Made by a program: the position numbers and the translations under genes. 64,000 nt of DNA from Cognatishimia sp. SS12. Lineage in GTDB: Bacteria; Pseudomonadota; Alphaproteobacteria; Rhodobacterales; Rhodobacteraceae. Where the stretch lies: NCBI RefSeq assembly GCF_028369055.1, contig NZ_JAQNCZ010000001.1, positions 248,001-312,000 of the forward strand, given 5' to 3'. Shown in pieces: positions 47,974-58,577 of this stretch (position 1 is its first letter; each line of letters opens with the position of its first letter). Below the pieces are notes generated by a model. That model did not search any database. It saw nothing but the letters and a program-made list of their open reading frames with translations, and was not told where the DNA came from.

Positions 47974-48618
47974 TCAGACGGTTTCAAGCGTTTGCGATAT
48001 CTGCCGGCCCGATCCGGCGATATGGTCATGGATGCAGGTCAGCGCGGCCTGCTGATCGCGGGCCTGGAAGGCGGCAATCAGGGTCTGGTGTTCGGTAATG
48101 ACCTCTGCATGACGGGCCTGAGAGGCGGGCAGGCGCAGCGCGAGGGCGTTCAAGATGCGTCGCTGCAGATGCCAGATGGAAAAGGCACGCCGATTGTAGT
48201 GCTGACGCCCGATGATGGCATGAAATTGCAGATCAAGATCCGAAAGCTTGGCGCGGGCGTCATAGGCCGTGGCTTCGATTTCGGTCTGGATAGCCTGAAG
48301 CGCCTCCAGGTCCTTTTGGCTGCACTCATGCGCAAAGCTTTGCACAAAATAAGGTTCGATCAGCTTGAGCACTTCGAAAATGTCGCGCAGCGCATTGGCG
48401 TCAAACCGCGCCACTGTGGCCCCTTTGTTTTGCGCAATGGTGACAACACCTTCGCCCTGCAGCAGGCGCAGTGCTTCGCGCACGGGGATGATGGATGTGC
48501 CATAGCGATCGGCCAGGTCCTGAACCTTCAGACGTGTCCCTCCGGGAAAAACGCCCGTGCCGATATCAGCGAGGAGCCTGTCATAAATTGAAATGTTGTC
48601 CTGGGATGTTTTTGCCAA
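47974..48618 (-). CDS. GntR-family transcription regulator (FCD type)
   Basis: 214 residues from a TTG at 48618, chosen for AGGGGGG a few nt upstream and the fit of AKTSQDNISIYDRLLADI to family N-termini. Winged HTH (RLKVQDLADRYGTSIIPVREALRLLQGEGVV) and an all-helical FCD domain (LKLIEPYFVQSFA, LDLQFHAIIGRQHYN) with histidines that usually bind a metal and ligand. It lies in reverse orientation inside the dcw cluster and may regulate itself or the nearby flavoprotein gene. Confidence 0.87.
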   Translation of the reverse strand: MAKTSQDNISIYDRLLADIGTGVFPGGTRLKVQDLADRYGTSIIPVREALRLLQGEGVVTIAQNKGATVARFDANALRDIFEVLKLIEPYFVQSFAHECSQKDLEALQAIQTEIEATAYDARAKLSDLDLQFHAIIGRQHYNRRAFSIWHLQRRILNALALRLPASQARHAEVITEHQTLIAAFQARDQQAALTCIHDHIAGSGRQISQTLETV

Positions 48619-48655
48619 GACTGCCCCCCTTACTGTCGCAACGCGAACGCGCCGC

Positions 48656-48670
48656 TCTCCTCTACGGAGA
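48656..48670. promoter_or_regulatory. Inverted repeat upstream of the GntR gene
   Basis: Perfect TCTCC-TCTAC-GGAGA, 38 nt upstream of the TTG start, in the expected place for an autoregulatory operator. No match to a known GntR operator is claimed. Confidence 0.35.
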
Positions 48671-48777
48671 ATAGGGTTAGCGTATTTTTTGGAAAGGTTG
48701 AAGGGGCCACGTGGCGGCACCCCAGCGCCGCCCATACCAGCATGGCGAATTGCCAGGGCCCAAGCTGTGGAAACGGG

Positions 48778-49959
48778 TTAGCTCTGGCTTTGAATATGCG
48801 TGCCGGCCGCGTGGCCAGAACTCCAGGCCCATTGGAAATTGTAACCGCCAAGCCAACCTGTGACATCCATCGCCTCACCAATCACATAAAGGCCGGGCAC
48901 GTCTTTGGCCGCCATGCTGCGCGAGGACAGCGCATCGGTGTCAATCCCGCCCAGCGTGACTTCGGCGGTGCGATAACCTTCCGTGCCATTAGGCGTACGC
49001 TGCCAGTTGTGCAGCGCGTCCGCCAGCGCGCGCAGGGCCGCGTCGCTTTGATCGGCTAGGTTGCCTTTCAGCTCATAAAGCGTGCTCAGATGCTCGGCCA
49101 ACCGTGTGGGCAAAAGCTGGCCCAGCACGGTCGAAAGATTGCGCCGACCATCGGTGCCACGTCGGGATTTCAATGCCTCAAACGCATTTTGCCCAGGCAA
49201 AAGATCAATGGTGATCTGCTGCCCTTCGCGCCAGTAGCTTGAGATTTGCAGCATTGCCGGACCGGACAGGCCCCGGTGGGTGAACAGCATGGCTTCGTCA
49301 AAATGCGGGCCATTGGCGCTGGCGCGCACGTCTTGGGCCACGCCTGCGAGCGGCTTGAACTCGCCATTGGTGAAGGTAAAAGGCACAAGCGCGGCGCGGG
49401 TTTCGGTGACAGCCAGCCCGAACTGCCGCGCCAGATCATAGGCGAGGCCCGTTGCGCCCATCTTGGGGATGGATTTGCCCCCGGTGGCCAATACCAGATT
49501 GCGCGTGGACAAGAGAGTGGATTTCCCGTCGCGCTCAACTTTGATGGCAAAGCCGTCGGCGGTTTTGTCGACCCTATGGATTTGGGTTTTAAGCCATAGC
49601 GCGGCCCCGGCCTTTTGCATTTCGGCCAGCAGCATCTGGATAATATCCTTGGCGCTGTGATCGCAAAACAGCTGCCCCAGTGTTTTTTCGTGATAGGCGA
49701 TGCCGTATCGGTTCACGAGTTCAAGGAAATCCCACTGCGTATAACGACTGAGCGCGCTTTTGCAGAAATGCGGATTCTGAGACAGGAAGTTTTCCGGCCC
49801 GGTATACATATTGGTGAAATTGCAGCGCCCGCCGCCCGAAATGCGGATTTTCTCACCCGGGGCCTTGGCGTGATCCAACACCAGCGTGCGCCCGCCCGCA
49901 TGGGCCGCGCACATCATGCCCGCCGCGCCGGCCCCAAGGATGATGGTATCATACTGCAT
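48778..49959 (-). CDS. BaiN/HI0933-family NAD(P)/FAD-dependent oxidoreductase
   Basis: 393 residues from the ATG at 49959 (QYDTIILGAGAAGMMCAAHA, the FAD dinucleotide-binding fold); an upstream in-frame ATG at 49998 is less fitting. Further blocks are KIRISGGGRCNFTNMY, LVLATGGKSIPKMGATG and the C-terminal YVIGEAMDVTGWLGGYNFQWAWSSG, which end the flavin site. Family members are proposed flavoprotein reductases with unclear physiological role. Encoded opposite to, and breaking, the dcw cluster between murD and ftsW. Confidence 0.9.
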   Translation of the reverse strand: MQYDTIILGAGAAGMMCAAHAGGRTLVLDHAKAPGEKIRISGGGRCNFTNMYTGPENFLSQNPHFCKSALSRYTQWDFLELVNRYGIAYHEKTLGQLFCDHSAKDIIQMLLAEMQKAGAALWLKTQIHRVDKTADGFAIKVERDGKSTLLSTRNLVLATGGKSIPKMGATGLAYDLARQFGLAVTETRAALVPFTFTNGEFKPLAGVAQDVRASANGPHFDEAMLFTHRGLSGPAMLQISSYWREGQQITIDLLPGQNAFEALKSRRGTDGRRNLSTVLGQLLPTRLAEHLSTLYELKGNLADQSDAALRALADALHNWQRTPNGTEGYRTAEVTLGGIDTDALSSRSMAAKDVPGLYVIGEAMDVTGWLGGYNFQWAWSSGHAAGTHIQSQS

Positions 49960-50022
49960 GGGCGCGCTGTGCCAGCCTGCACGCGCCGGGTCAAGCAAAT
50001 CACGCAGGTGCTGCTGTAAAGC

Positions 50023-50074
50023 TTCCCATAGGGCGCAACTGCTGATAGAATCACTTCAGATCCGGAAAACCGGA
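50023..50074 (+). promoter_or_regulatory. Candidate ftsW promoter with a 5' hairpin
   Basis: TTCCCA (50023-50028) and TAGAAT (50046-50051) are spaced 17 bp, giving a start near 50058. A perfect hairpin TCCGG-AAAA-CCGGA follows at 50061-50074, at the very 5' end of such a transcript. A local promoter is expected because the two minus-strand genes cut ftsW off from the upstream dcw block. Confidence 0.4.
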
Positions 50075-50104
50075 CACCCAGAGGCAGATACGCGGCAGGT
50101 CCCG

Positions 50105-51271
50105 ATGACAGAGATGGTTTATGGCACGCTCCCTGAGCGGAATGTAGAGCCGATTCTACCCAAATGGTGGCGCACGTTGGACAAATGGACGATGTCCTGC
50201 ATCCTTGCGCTGTTTGGTATTGGCCTGTTGTTGGGCTTTGCCGCCAGTCCGCCCCTCGCGGAAAAGAACGGTTTTGGGCATTTTCATTATGTGATCCGGC
50301 AAGGGATTTTTGGCGTCGCCGCGCTTGGCGCGATGTTTGTGACCTCAATGATGAGCCCCAAATTGGTGCGCCGCCTTGCGGTGCTGGGGTTCCTGGTGGC
50401 CTTTGTTGCCTTGCTGCTTTTGCCAATATTTGGCACGGATTTTGGCAAGGGCGCGGTGCGCTGGTATTCGCTTGGCTTTGCCTCCATTCAACCGTCTGAG
50501 TTTCTCAAGCCCGGCTTTGTCGTGGCCGCCGCCTGGCTGATGGCGGCCAATATGGAAATCAACGGCCCACCCGGCAAACTCTGGTCGTTTATGCTCACCA
50601 TCGTGATTGTGCTTGTGCTGGCGATGCAGCCCGACTTCGGGCAAGCGTGCTTGGTGCTGTTTTCATGGGGGGTGATGTATTTCATCGCCGGTGCACCGAT
50701 GACGCTTTTGGTGGCCATGATGTGTCTGGCAATCTTTGGCGGCATGATTGCCTATAATTCCTCAGAACATTTTGCCCGGCGCATTGACGGCTTTCTAAGC
50801 CCCGAGGTCGATCCCACCACCCAGCTTGGCTATGCCACCAACGCCATCCGCGAAGGCGGGTTTTTCGGCGTTGGCGTCGGCGAGGGGCAGGTGAAATGGA
50901 GTCTGCCGGACGCGCATACAGATTTCATTATCGCGGTCGCAGCCGAAGAATACGGCCTGATCCTCGTGCTGGCGATCATCGTGCTTTATGCCATCATCGT
51001 GGCGCGCAGCTTCCTGCGGCTCATTCGGGAACGCGATCCGTTCATCCGTCTGGCCGGGTCCGGTCTGGCCGCGATGTTTGGCGTGCAGGCCATGATCAAC
51101 ATGGGGGTGGCGGTTCGCCTCCTACCGGCCAAGGGGATGACATTGCCCTTTGTCAGTTATGGCGGTAGTTCCCTGATCGCGGGCGGGATCGCCGTGGGCA
51201 TGCTTCTGGCATTCACGCGCAGCCGTCCGCAGGGTGAAATTGGTGATATTCTTCGAGGCCATTTTAGATGA
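50105..51271 (+). CDS. ftsW: Peptidoglycan glycosyltransferase FtsW
   Basis: 388 residues from the ATG at 50105 ([13 protein letters not shown]); an extended open frame upstream covers the intergenic region and is not used. SEDS membrane enzyme with about 10 helices; blocks are [14 protein letters not shown]-like ([15 protein letters not shown]), [13 protein letters not shown] and the C-terminal [22 protein letters not shown]. Polymerises lipid II at the septum with FtsI. The stop overlaps the murG start by 4 nt. Confidence 0.95.
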   Translation: MTEMVYGTLPERNVEPILPKWWRTLDKWTMSCILALFGIGLLLGFAASPPLAEKNGFGHFHYVIRQGIFGVAALGAMFVTSMMSPKLVRRLAVLGFLVAFVALLLLPIFGTDFGKGAVRWYSLGFASIQPSEFLKPGFVVAAAWLMAANMEINGPPGKLWSFMLTIVIVLVLAMQPDFGQACLVLFSWGVMYFIAGAPMTLLVAMMCLAIFGGMIAYNSSEHFARRIDGFLSPEVDPTTQLGYATNAIREGGFFGVGVGEGQVKWSLPDAHTDFIIAVAAEEYGLILVLAIIVLYAIIVARSFLRLIRERDPFIRLAGSGLAAMFGVQAMINMGVAVRLLPAKGMTLPFVSYGGSSLIAGGIAVGMLLAFTRSRPQGEIGDILRGHFR

Positions 51272-52368
51272 CACAACAGCCGCTGCTGGTGCTCGCCGCC
51301 GGAGGGACCGGGGGGCATATGTTCCCGGCGCAGGCGCTTGCCGAACGAATGCTGGCCAAGGGCTGGCGGGTTAAGCTGACCACAGACGCGCGCGGTGCGC
51401 GTTATACCGGGGGGTTCCCCGATGCCGTCGAGATCGAGGAAATGCCCTCGGCCACCTTTGCGCGCGGCGGCGTTTTGGCCAAAGCGATGGTGCCCCTGCG
51501 TATTCTGGGCGGTGTGGCCGCAGCCCTGGTCAAACTGCGCAAGGATCGTCCCGCCGCCGTGGTGGGCTTTGGCGGCTATCCGGCCATTCCGGCCATGGGC
51601 GCGGCGCTGATCCTTGGTATTCCACGTATGCTGCATGAACAAAACGGCGTTTTGGGCCGGGTGAATCAGTTGTTCGCCAAACGGGTAGATCGCGTGGCTT
51701 GCGGCACTTGGCCGACCGACTTGCCGGAAGGCGTGCAGGGTGAGTTTACAGGCAACCCAGTGCGCGGCGCCGTGCTGGAGCGCGCGGGCGCGGGCTATAT
51801 TCCGCCCGGTGATTATCCGATGTCGATCCTGGTGATCGGCGGCTCGCAGGGCGCGCGCATCTTGTCGGACATCGTGCCGCCCGCGATTGACGCACTGCCC
51901 AGCGAAGTGCGCCGCCATATCCGCGTCAGCCATCAGGCGCGCGGCGAGGATTTTGACCGCGTTGCCAAATTTTATGCCGATCAGGGCATTTCGGCAGATG
52001 TGCAGGCGTTTTTCACCGACATCCCGGAGCGGATGAGCGAGGCGCAATTGGTGATTTCGCGCGCGGGGGCGTCCTCGGTCGCGGATATCTCGGTGATCGG
52101 GCGACCGTCGATCCTGATCCCGTTTGCCGCCGCGACCGCCGACCATCAGACCGCAAATGCGCGGGGTCTTGCCGATGCGGGCGGCGCGATCGTCATTCCG
52201 GAAAACTTGCTGGAAGTCGCAAGCCTTTCAGAGCAGATTGCCACAGTTCTTCAAAATTCCGACGGGGCAATGAAAATGGCACAGGCCGCGCTATCTGTCG
52301 GCAAACCGGACGCGACCGAGGCTTTGGTGGCGCTGGTTGAGGATTTGGCAAGTAACGGCGGCCGATAG
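51268..52368 (+). CDS. murG: Lipid II synthase MurG (N-acetylglucosaminyl transferase)
   Basis: 366 residues. GT28 family: [22 protein letters not shown] at the N-terminus, [25 protein letters not shown] and [24 protein letters not shown] with the UDP-GlcNAc site. Adds GlcNAc to lipid I. Overlaps ftsW by 4 nt. Confidence 0.97.
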   Translation: MTQQPLLVLAAGGTGGHMFPAQALAERMLAKGWRVKLTTDARGARYTGGFPDAVEIEEMPSATFARGGVLAKAMVPLRILGGVAAALVKLRKDRPAAVVGFGGYPAIPAMGAALILGIPRMLHEQNGVLGRVNQLFAKRVDRVACGTWPTDLPEGVQGEFTGNPVRGAVLERAGAGYIPPGDYPMSILVIGGSQGARILSDIVPPAIDALPSEVRRHIRVSHQARGEDFDRVAKFYADQGISADVQAFFTDIPERMSEAQLVISRAGASSVADISVIGRPSILIPFAAATADHQTANARGLADAGGAIVIPENLLEVASLSEQIATVLQNSDGAMKMAQAALSVGKPDATEALVALVEDLASNGGR

Positions 52369-52392
52369 GGGCGCGGCAAGGGGGCAGGGCGT

Positions 52393-53790
52393 ATGAACGC
52401 AGCAACAAAATTACCGGGCGACGTGGGCGCGCTTCATTTCGTGGGGATCGGTGGCATCGGCATGTCTGGCATTGCCGAGGTGCTTTTGAACCACGGCTAT
52501 ACGGTGCAAGGCTCGGACCTGAAGGAGACCAAGATCACAAACCGCCTGGCCGAAATGGGCGCTGAGATCTTCATTGGTCAAAAGACCGAAAACCTTGAGA
52601 ATGCCGAAGTTGTGGTGATTTCATCGGCGATCAAACCCGGCAATGCCGAGCTCGACGAAGCCCGCCGCCGTGGTTTGCCGGTGGTGCGCCGCGCGGAAAT
52701 GCTGGCCGAGTTGATGCGCCTGAAATCCAATATCGCGGTTGCGGGAACGCACGGCAAAACCACCACCACCACCATGGTGGCGGCGCTGCTGGATCACGGC
52801 AAATTTGACCCGACCGTGATCAACGGCGGCATTATTCATGCCTATGGCTCTAACGCGCGTGTGGGGGATGGCGAATGGATGGTGGTCGAGGCCGACGAAA
52901 GCGACGGCACCTTTAACCGGCTGCCCGCAACCATCGCGATTGTGACCAATATCGACCCAGAGCATATGGAGCATTGGGGAGACTTTGATACGCTGCGGGC
53001 GGGCTTTGATGAATTTGTCTCAAATATCCCATTTTACGGTCTTGCGGTCTGCTGCAATGACCACCCCGAGGTGCAGGCACTTGTCGGCCGGATCACCGAT
53101 CGGCGGGTTGTGACCTTTGGCTTTAATGCCCAGGCTGACGTGCGCGCCATCAACCTGACCTATCAGGGCGGCGTGGCGCATTTCGATGTGGCGCTGCAGA
53201 CAGACGGCACAGTAATCGAGGGCTGCAAACTGCCCATGCCAGGCGATCACAACGTGTCCAACGCGCTCAGCGCGATTGCCGTGGCGCGGCATTTGGGCAT
53301 GAAGGCAGAAGAAATTCGCGAAGCCTTGGCGAGTTTTGGCGGTGTGAACCGCCGCTTTACGAAGGTGGGCGAAGTCAACGGCGTGACCATCATTGATGAT
53401 TATGGCCACCACCCGGTTGAGATTGCTGCCGTGTTGAAAGCAGCGCGGCAGGCCAGCGACGGGCGCGTGATCGCGGTGCATCAGCCGCATCGCTACAGTC
53501 GCCTTTCGAGCCTGTTTGACGATTTCTGCACCTGCTTTAATGAGGCCGATGTGGTCGCCATTGCCGAGGTGTTTGCCGCAGGCGAAACCCCAATTCCCGG
53601 GGCAGAGCGCGATGATCTGGTAGCGGGGCTGATCGCCCATGGCCACCGCCATGCGCGCGCCATTGTCTCTGAAGATGATCTGGAACGGCTCGTGCGCGAG
53701 CAGGCGACACCTGGCGATATCGTGGTCTGTCTTGGGGCGGGTACAATCAGCACCTGGGCCAATGGGTTGCCAGCGCGCCTTCAGCAGTAA
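52393..53790 (+). CDS. murC: UDP-MurNAc:L-alanine ligase
   Basis: 465 residues. N-terminal [24 protein letters not shown] loop [39 protein letters not shown] and the C-terminal [18 protein letters not shown] and HQPHRYSRL. First Mur ligase of the stem peptide. A GGGGGCAGGG site precedes the ATG. Two small membrane genes separate it from murB. Confidence 0.97.
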   Translation: MNAATKLPGDVGALHFVGIGGIGMSGIAEVLLNHGYTVQGSDLKETKITNRLAEMGAEIFIGQKTENLENAEVVVISSAIKPGNAELDEARRRGLPVVRRAEMLAELMRLKSNIAVAGTHGKTTTTTMVAALLDHGKFDPTVINGGIIHAYGSNARVGDGEWMVVEADESDGTFNRLPATIAIVTNIDPEHMEHWGDFDTLRAGFDEFVSNIPFYGLAVCCNDHPEVQALVGRITDRRVVTFGFNAQADVRAINLTYQGGVAHFDVALQTDGTVIEGCKLPMPGDHNVSNALSAIAVARHLGMKAEEIREALASFGGVNRRFTKVGEVNGVTIIDDYGHHPVEIAAVLKAARQASDGRVIAVHQPHRYSRLSSLFDDFCTCFNEADVVAIAEVFAAGETPIPGAERDDLVAGLIAHGHRHARAIVSEDDLERLVREQATPGDIVVCLGAGTISTWANGLPARLQQ

Positions 53791-53806
53791 TCAAAGGGGC
53801 ACCGCC

Positions 53807-54055
53807 ATGAGCAGCTCTGTCATTGCCGCGATGATCTGGATGGTTGTGACCAACCTGCGCGGCATGTTTCCCAGCAGCGACAACCACTGGCGGTTCGCTT
53901 ATCTGATGATCGCCCTTGGCGTGCCGATCCTGATCTGGTTGTTTATAGATCATGGCATCTGGCTGGCGCTGTTGTTCCTGCTGGGGGCGATGTGGATTCT
54001 GCGCTGGCCGGTGATCTATCTGGGGCGTTGGCTAAAGAAGGTGATCGGGAAATGA
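53807..54055 (+). CDS. DUF2484 small membrane protein
   Basis: 82 residues. Two or three hydrophobic helices around a short conserved NLRGMFPSSDNHWR loop, ending in a basic tail ([10 protein letters not shown]). It fits the DUF2484 family, which I know from Rhodobacterales dcw clusters. Function unknown; a divisome or wall-synthesis accessory role is suggested only by position. AAGGGG lies upstream of the ATG; its stop overlaps the next ATG by 4 nt. Confidence 0.85.
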   Translation: MSSSVIAAMIWMVVTNLRGMFPSSDNHWRFAYLMIALGVPILIWLFIDHGIWLALLFLLGAMWILRWPVIYLGRWLKKVIGK

Positions 54056-54372
54056 ATGCAGACAACCTTCTGCTGATTGGCGGCACCATGGCGCTGCTGC
54101 TTGCTGTGGCAGGGTTTGTGCTGACCCAGCGCAACGCCTGGCGTGTGATCCTTTTGCTGGTGGCGTTGCTCGGCGGGCTGAACATCGGCATCTTTATCTG
54201 GTCGGAAATCCTAGAGGGGTGGAGCAGTTTTCGCCTCTTCCTCTTCTGGATTGCGGCGATTTTGCCACCGCTTGTGGGGCTCGCCGTGGGAGCCGGGCTT
54301 GGCGCGTTTGTGAACTGGCGCATCGCCCGTATTGATCTGGCCAAAGAACGCAAGAAAGGCACCGCCTCATGA
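54052..54372 (+). CDS. Small three-helix membrane protein of unknown function
   Basis: 106 residues with three hydrophobic helices (about 5-24, 30-49 and 62-88) and a basic C-terminal tail ([17 protein letters not shown]). I do not recognise a family. It overlaps DUF2484 by 4 nt and murB by 4 nt, so it is translated as part of the murC-murB stretch. The pair with DUF2484 looks like a unit in the same membrane process. Confidence 0.8.
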   Translation: MNADNLLLIGGTMALLLAVAGFVLTQRNAWRVILLLVALLGGLNIGIFIWSEILEGWSSFRLFLFWIAAILPPLVGLAVGAGLGAFVNWRIARIDLAKERKKGTAS

Positions 54373-55301
54373 GTGATGTTTTTACAGCTCTTCCCGCCGT
54401 GCGCGGCAAGCTGACAGCTGATCGGTCCTTGGCCGATCTGACTTGGCTGCGCGTGGGCGGCCCGGCGGATTATCTGTTTCAGCCGGCGGATGTCGCGGAT
54501 CTGCAAGACTTTCTGGCAGCGCTTGATCCTTCGGTTGCGGTTTTTCCAATGGGCGTCGGCAGCAATCTGATTGTGCGCGATGGGGGGCTGCGCGCCGTGG
54601 TGGTGCGCCTGGGGCGCGGTTTTAACAGTATTGAGGTTCTTGAGCGCGGGCAGCTGCGTGTTGGTGCGGCTGCGCTGGATGCTCATGTGGCGCGCAAGGC
54701 GGCGGATGCGGGCATTGATCTCACGTTCCTGCGCACCATTCCCGGTGCCATCGGCGGCGCGATCTGCATGAACGCGGGCTGCTATGGGTCTTATATTGCT
54801 GACGTTTTTGTCAGTGCGCGCGCGGTGACGCGCGCCGGAGAGCTGGTGACTCTGACCGCAGAGGACCTTAAATTCCAATACCGTCAAAGCGACCTGGCAG
54901 AGGGCTGGGTGCTGGTGGATGCGGTGCTGCAGGGCTCCGATGGCACCCCCGAAGAGCTGCACGCCCGCATGGCAGAGCAGCTGGCCAAACGCGACGCCAC
55001 CCAACCCACCAAAGACCGCAGCGCCGGCAGCACTTTTCGCAACCCGGCCGGCTTTTCCAGCACCGGCAAGGCCGATGATGTGCATGATCTGAAGGCTTGG
55101 AAAGTGATTGACGACGCCGGGATGCGCGGCGCGCAGATCGGCGGCGCGCAGATGAGCGAGAAGCATTCGAACTTTATGATCAACGCCGGTGGCGCAACTG
55201 CCGCAGATTTGGAAAACCTCGGCGAAGAGGTGCGAAAAAGGGTTTTCGAGACCAGCGGAATAACGTTAGAGTGGGAAATCAAACGGGTCGGCGAATTCTA
55301 G
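54369..55301 (+). CDS. murB: UDP-N-acetylenolpyruvoylglucosamine reductase
   Basis: 310 residues. FAD type 4 fold: [51 protein letters not shown], then [11 protein letters not shown] with the catalytic Ser, and [19 protein letters not shown]. The last step of UDP-MurNAc synthesis. Type I-like region present. Overlaps the upstream small gene by 4 nt and is followed by a 164-nt leader before ddl. Confidence 0.97.
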   Translation: MSDVFTALPAVRGKLTADRSLADLTWLRVGGPADYLFQPADVADLQDFLAALDPSVAVFPMGVGSNLIVRDGGLRAVVVRLGRGFNSIEVLERGQLRVGAAALDAHVARKAADAGIDLTFLRTIPGAIGGAICMNAGCYGSYIADVFVSARAVTRAGELVTLTAEDLKFQYRQSDLAEGWVLVDAVLQGSDGTPEELHARMAEQLAKRDATQPTKDRSAGSTFRNPAGFSSTGKADDVHDLKAWKVIDDAGMRGAQIGGAQMSEKHSNFMINAGGATAADLENLGEEVRKRVFETSGITLEWEIKRVGEF

Positions 55302-55409
55302 GTGTAACACATCTGGCGTCAGGCGCGCATCGCGGTCAATTTTCTGATCGTGGCAATAATAAAACCGGCGACAGTTCTGAAGAAGTCAGGGCAAATTGGT
55401 CGCTAAAGG

Positions 55410-55448
55410 CCCCAAAAAGGGGCGAGCATAAGGGCCGCAAACGGCCCA
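55410..55448 (+). promoter_or_regulatory. Two hairpins in the ddl leader
   Basis: GCCCC-AAAAA-GGGGC (55410-55424) and GGGCCG-CAAA-CGGCCC (55433-55448), both perfect, lie in the 164-nt murB-ddl gap just before the ddl start. No U-tract follows either. An AT-rich AATAATAAAA (55355-55364) upstream could be a -10 region, with no convincing -35. Confidence 0.5.
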
Positions 55449-55465
55449 AGATTTGAGGCGCTAAC

Positions 55466-56386
55466 GTGGGTATGTCGAGCAGGGCAACCCCAAAAGTGGC
55501 GGTATTGATGGGCGGTCCCTCTGCTGAACGCGAGGTGTCCTTGTCCTCAGGGCGTGAATGCGCCGCTGCTTTGAGGGAAAGTGGATGTGAGGTGATCGAG
55601 GTCGATGCAGGCCGCGATCTCGCTGCCGTTCTGACCAAGATCAAACCGGATGTTGTCTTTAACGCGCTGCATGGCCGTTGGGGCGAAGATGGCTGTGTGC
55701 AGGGGCTTCTGGAGTGGATGGGGCTGCCCTATACCCATTCCGGTGTTCTGGCGTCATCGCTGGCGATGGACAAGGAAAAGACCAAGGACGCTTATCGCGC
55801 TGCAGGGTTGCCAGTGGCGGCCAGCCGCATTGCCAGCAAGGCCGAGATTCAGGGGTCCCATGTCCTCGCGCCGCCTTATGTCGTGAAACCCTATAACGAA
55901 GGCTCCTCGGTTGGTGTCTATATCGTGCGCGATAAAGCGAACCGCCCACCGCAGATTGCTGATGATATGCCCGATCAGCTGATGGTCGAGGACTATGTGG
56001 CCGGGCGTGAGTTGACCACAACCGTCATGGGCGACAAGGCGCTGACCGTGACCGATATCCTGACGGATGGTTGGTATGATTATCATGCCAAATACGCCAC
56101 CGGCGGCTCGCGCCATTTTGTGCCGGCAAACCTGCCGAAAGAGATTTTTGAGGCCTGCATGGATTACGCGCTGCGCGCCCATCAGGTTCTGGGGTGCAAA
56201 GGCATCAGCCGCACGGATTTTCGTTGGGATGAAAGCCGGGGCCTGAAGGGGCTCATTCTTTTGGAAACCAACACACAACCGGGGATGACACCCACGTCGC
56301 TCAGCCCTGAGCAGGCGCAGAGCTGCGGCATCACCTTTCCCGAGCTGTGCCGCTGGTTGGTGGAGGATGCGTCATGCGACAGATGA
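55466..56386 (+). CDS. ddl: D-alanine--D-alanine ligase
   Basis: 306 residues, GTG start with GAGG 8 nt upstream; an ATG two codons later is an alternative. ATP-grasp ligase: [48 protein letters not shown], and [18 protein letters not shown] at the Mg-ATP site. Makes D-Ala-D-Ala for MurF. ftsQ starts 13 nt before its stop. Confidence 0.96.
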   Translation: MGMSSRATPKVAVLMGGPSAEREVSLSSGRECAAALRESGCEVIEVDAGRDLAAVLTKIKPDVVFNALHGRWGEDGCVQGLLEWMGLPYTHSGVLASSLAMDKEKTKDAYRAAGLPVAASRIASKAEIQGSHVLAPPYVVKPYNEGSSVGVYIVRDKANRPPQIADDMPDQLMVEDYVAGRELTTTVMGDKALTVTDILTDGWYDYHAKYATGGSRHFVPANLPKEIFEACMDYALRAHQVLGCKGISRTDFRWDESRGLKGLILLETNTQPGMTPTSLSPEQAQSCGITFPELCRWLVEDASCDR

Positions 56387-57243
56387 CCCAGCGCGCGGAT
56401 CCGGCCCCCTCGCGGTTGACCTACCGCTTTGAGCGTATGATGCTCACCCCGCTGTTTCGCTTTGCGCTGCGGGTGGTTCTGCCCTTTGGTCTGACCGCGC
56501 TCAGCGCGGGCATCTGGTTTTCCGATCAGGACCGACGCGACAATATCAATATGGTTATTGATGATGTGCGCACCAGCATTGTCGAACGTCCGGAATTCAT
56601 GGTGAAGGCCATGGCGATCGAAGGGGCCTCTGCCAGCGTTGCAGATGATATTCGCGAAATTTTGCCCGTGGATTTCCCGGTCAGCAGCTTTGATCTCAGC
56701 CTTGAGGATATGAAAGAAACCGTGGTTGGCCTGTCGCCCGTCAAAGCGGCAAGCCTGCGGGTGCGTCCCGGCGGTGTGCTTCAGATCACCGTGGCGGAGC
56801 GCACACCCGTCATGCTCTGGCGGATGCGCGATGGCTTGCATCTGGTGGATGCCGAAGGCTTCGTAGTGGCGCAAGCGGCCGGGCGTGACGCCTATCCTGA
56901 ACTGCCGGTCATGGCAGGTGAGGGCGCAGATCAGGCCACTGCCGAAGCCATGACGCTGATGCGCGCGGCCGGACCTCTGACACCGCGCGTGCGCGGCCTT
57001 GTGCGGGTTGGCGCGCGGCGCTGGGACGTGGTGCTGGACCGGGGGCAACGCATCATGTTGCCCGAAGTGGGCGCCGTGGCCGCATTGGAACATGTGGCCG
57101 CCCTGAGCCAAGTGCACGAGATGCTGGAACGTGATCTTAGCGTTGTGGATATGCGTCTGGGTGATCGACCAACAATAAGAATAGCAGAGCGCTCCGTACA
57201 GGCGTGGTGGCGTATCCGCGAGACAAGAGTGGGGCTTGAGTGA
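56374..57243 (+). CDS. ftsQ: Cell division protein FtsQ
   Basis: 289 residues from the ATG at 56374, which has GGAGG 8 nt upstream; a longer frame from 56347 is unlikely. Cytoplasmic basic N-terminus, one membrane helix (about 28-48), then a POTRA domain ([23 protein letters not shown]) and the FtsQ beta domain. It recruits FtsL/FtsB. Overlaps ddl by 13 nt and ftsA by 1 nt. Confidence 0.93.
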   Translation: MRQMTQRADPAPSRLTYRFERMMLTPLFRFALRVVLPFGLTALSAGIWFSDQDRRDNINMVIDDVRTSIVERPEFMVKAMAIEGASASVADDIREILPVDFPVSSFDLSLEDMKETVVGLSPVKAASLRVRPGGVLQITVAERTPVMLWRMRDGLHLVDAEGFVVAQAAGRDAYPELPVMAGEGADQATAEAMTLMRAAGPLTPRVRGLVRVGARRWDVVLDRGQRIMLPEVGAVAALEHVAALSQVHEMLERDLSVVDMRLGDRPTIRIAERSVQAWWRIRETRVGLE

Positions 57244-58577
57244 TGTTTGAACTTTACCAATCGCAACGGGCCATGCGCGCCATGCGCAAAATGGCGATGC
57301 AACGCGGCGTCGTGGCGGTGCTGGATGTCGGCACGAGTAAAATCGCCTGTCTGGTCCTGCGGTTTGACGGCAGCGATCACCTCGCTGAGGCCGATGGGGT
57401 TGGGTCCCTCGCCGGGCAAAGCGGATTTCGCGTGATTGGCGCGGCGTCCACTCGATCTCGTGGTGTGCGGTTTGGCGAAATTGTTGCCATGCAAGAGACC
57501 GAGCGCGCCATTCGCACCGTGGTGCAGGCCGCGCAGAAAATGGCGCAGTTGCGGGTTGACCATGTGATCGCCTGTTTTGCCGGGGCTGAGCCGCGGTCCT
57601 ATGGGCTGGATGGCCGGATTGAACTCGATGAGCAAATGGTGACGGAACAGGATGTCGCCCATGTGCTCGCCAATTGTGATGTGCCGGATTATGGGGCGGG
57701 GCGCGAGGTGCTGCACGCCCATCCAGTGAACTTCGCCCTCGACAACCGCTCTGGTCTTGCCGATCCGCGCGGGCAAATGGGGCAGGAGCTGACCTGCGAT
57801 ATGCATATGCTCACCGTGGATGCGGCGGTGGTGGCCAATGTCGCGCATTGCGTCAAGCGCTGTGATCTTGAACTCGCCGGTGTGGCAAGCTCGGCCTATG
57901 TGGCGGGGCTGTCGGCGCTGGTGGAGGATGAACAGGAACTGGGGGCTGCCTGTATCGACATGGGCGGCGGGGCGACCAGCCTGTCGATCTTCATGAAGAA
58001 ACACATGATCTTTGCCGACAGTGTGCGTATGGGCGGCGATCATGTGACCAGCGACATTTCCATGGGGCTGCAGGTGCCGATGGCGACCGCAGAGCGGATC
58101 AAGGCGTTTTATGGCGGTGTCCATGCCACCGGCATGGATGATCGCGAGATGATTGATATTGGTGGCGACACCGGCGATTGGGAACACGATCGAAGGACAG
58201 TCAGCCGCGCCGAGCTGATCGGCATCATCCGCCCGCGGGTCGAAGAAATTCTGGAAGAGGCGCGCGCGCGTTTGGACGCGGCGGGGTTTGAACATCTGCC
58301 CAGCCAAAAGATCGTGCTGACCGGCGGCGCAAGCCAGATTCCTGGGCTTGATACTTTGGCCAGCCGCATTCTCGGCCAGCAGGTGCGTCTGGGGCGCCCG
58401 ATGCGCGTCCATGGCCTGCCGCAGGCAACCACCGGGCCGGGGTTCAGCGCCGCTGTCGGCATGTGCCTGTTTGCGACAAACCCGCAGGATGAATGCTGGG
58501 ATTTTGACCTGCCGGTCGAACGCCAGAGCGCCCGCACGTTCCGGCGCGCCGTACGCTGGTTCAAGGCCAACTGGTGA
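57243..58577 (+). CDS. ftsA: Cell division protein FtsA
   Basis: 444 residues from the ATG overlapping the ftsQ stop. Actin-like ATPase: VVAVLDVGTSKIACLVL (phosphate 1), ACIDMGGGATSLSIF (phosphate 2) and VLTGGASQIPGLD (adenosine motif); the SHS2 1C domain is present, and the C-terminal amphipathic helix (ARTFRRAVRWFKANW) would bind the membrane. It anchors FtsZ. Followed by a 378-nt non-coding gap. Confidence 0.96.
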   Translation: MFELYQSQRAMRAMRKMAMQRGVVAVLDVGTSKIACLVLRFDGSDHLAEADGVGSLAGQSGFRVIGAASTRSRGVRFGEIVAMQETERAIRTVVQAAQKMAQLRVDHVIACFAGAEPRSYGLDGRIELDEQMVTEQDVAHVLANCDVPDYGAGREVLHAHPVNFALDNRSGLADPRGQMGQELTCDMHMLTVDAAVVANVAHCVKRCDLELAGVASSAYVAGLSALVEDEQELGAACIDMGGGATSLSIFMKKHMIFADSVRMGGDHVTSDISMGLQVPMATAERIKAFYGGVHATGMDDREMIDIGGDTGDWEHDRRTVSRAELIGIIRPRVEEILEEARARLDAAGFEHLPSQKIVLTGGASQIPGLDTLASRILGQQVRLGRPMRVHGLPQATTGPGFSAAVGMCLFATNPQDECWDFDLPVERQSARTFRRAVRWFKANW

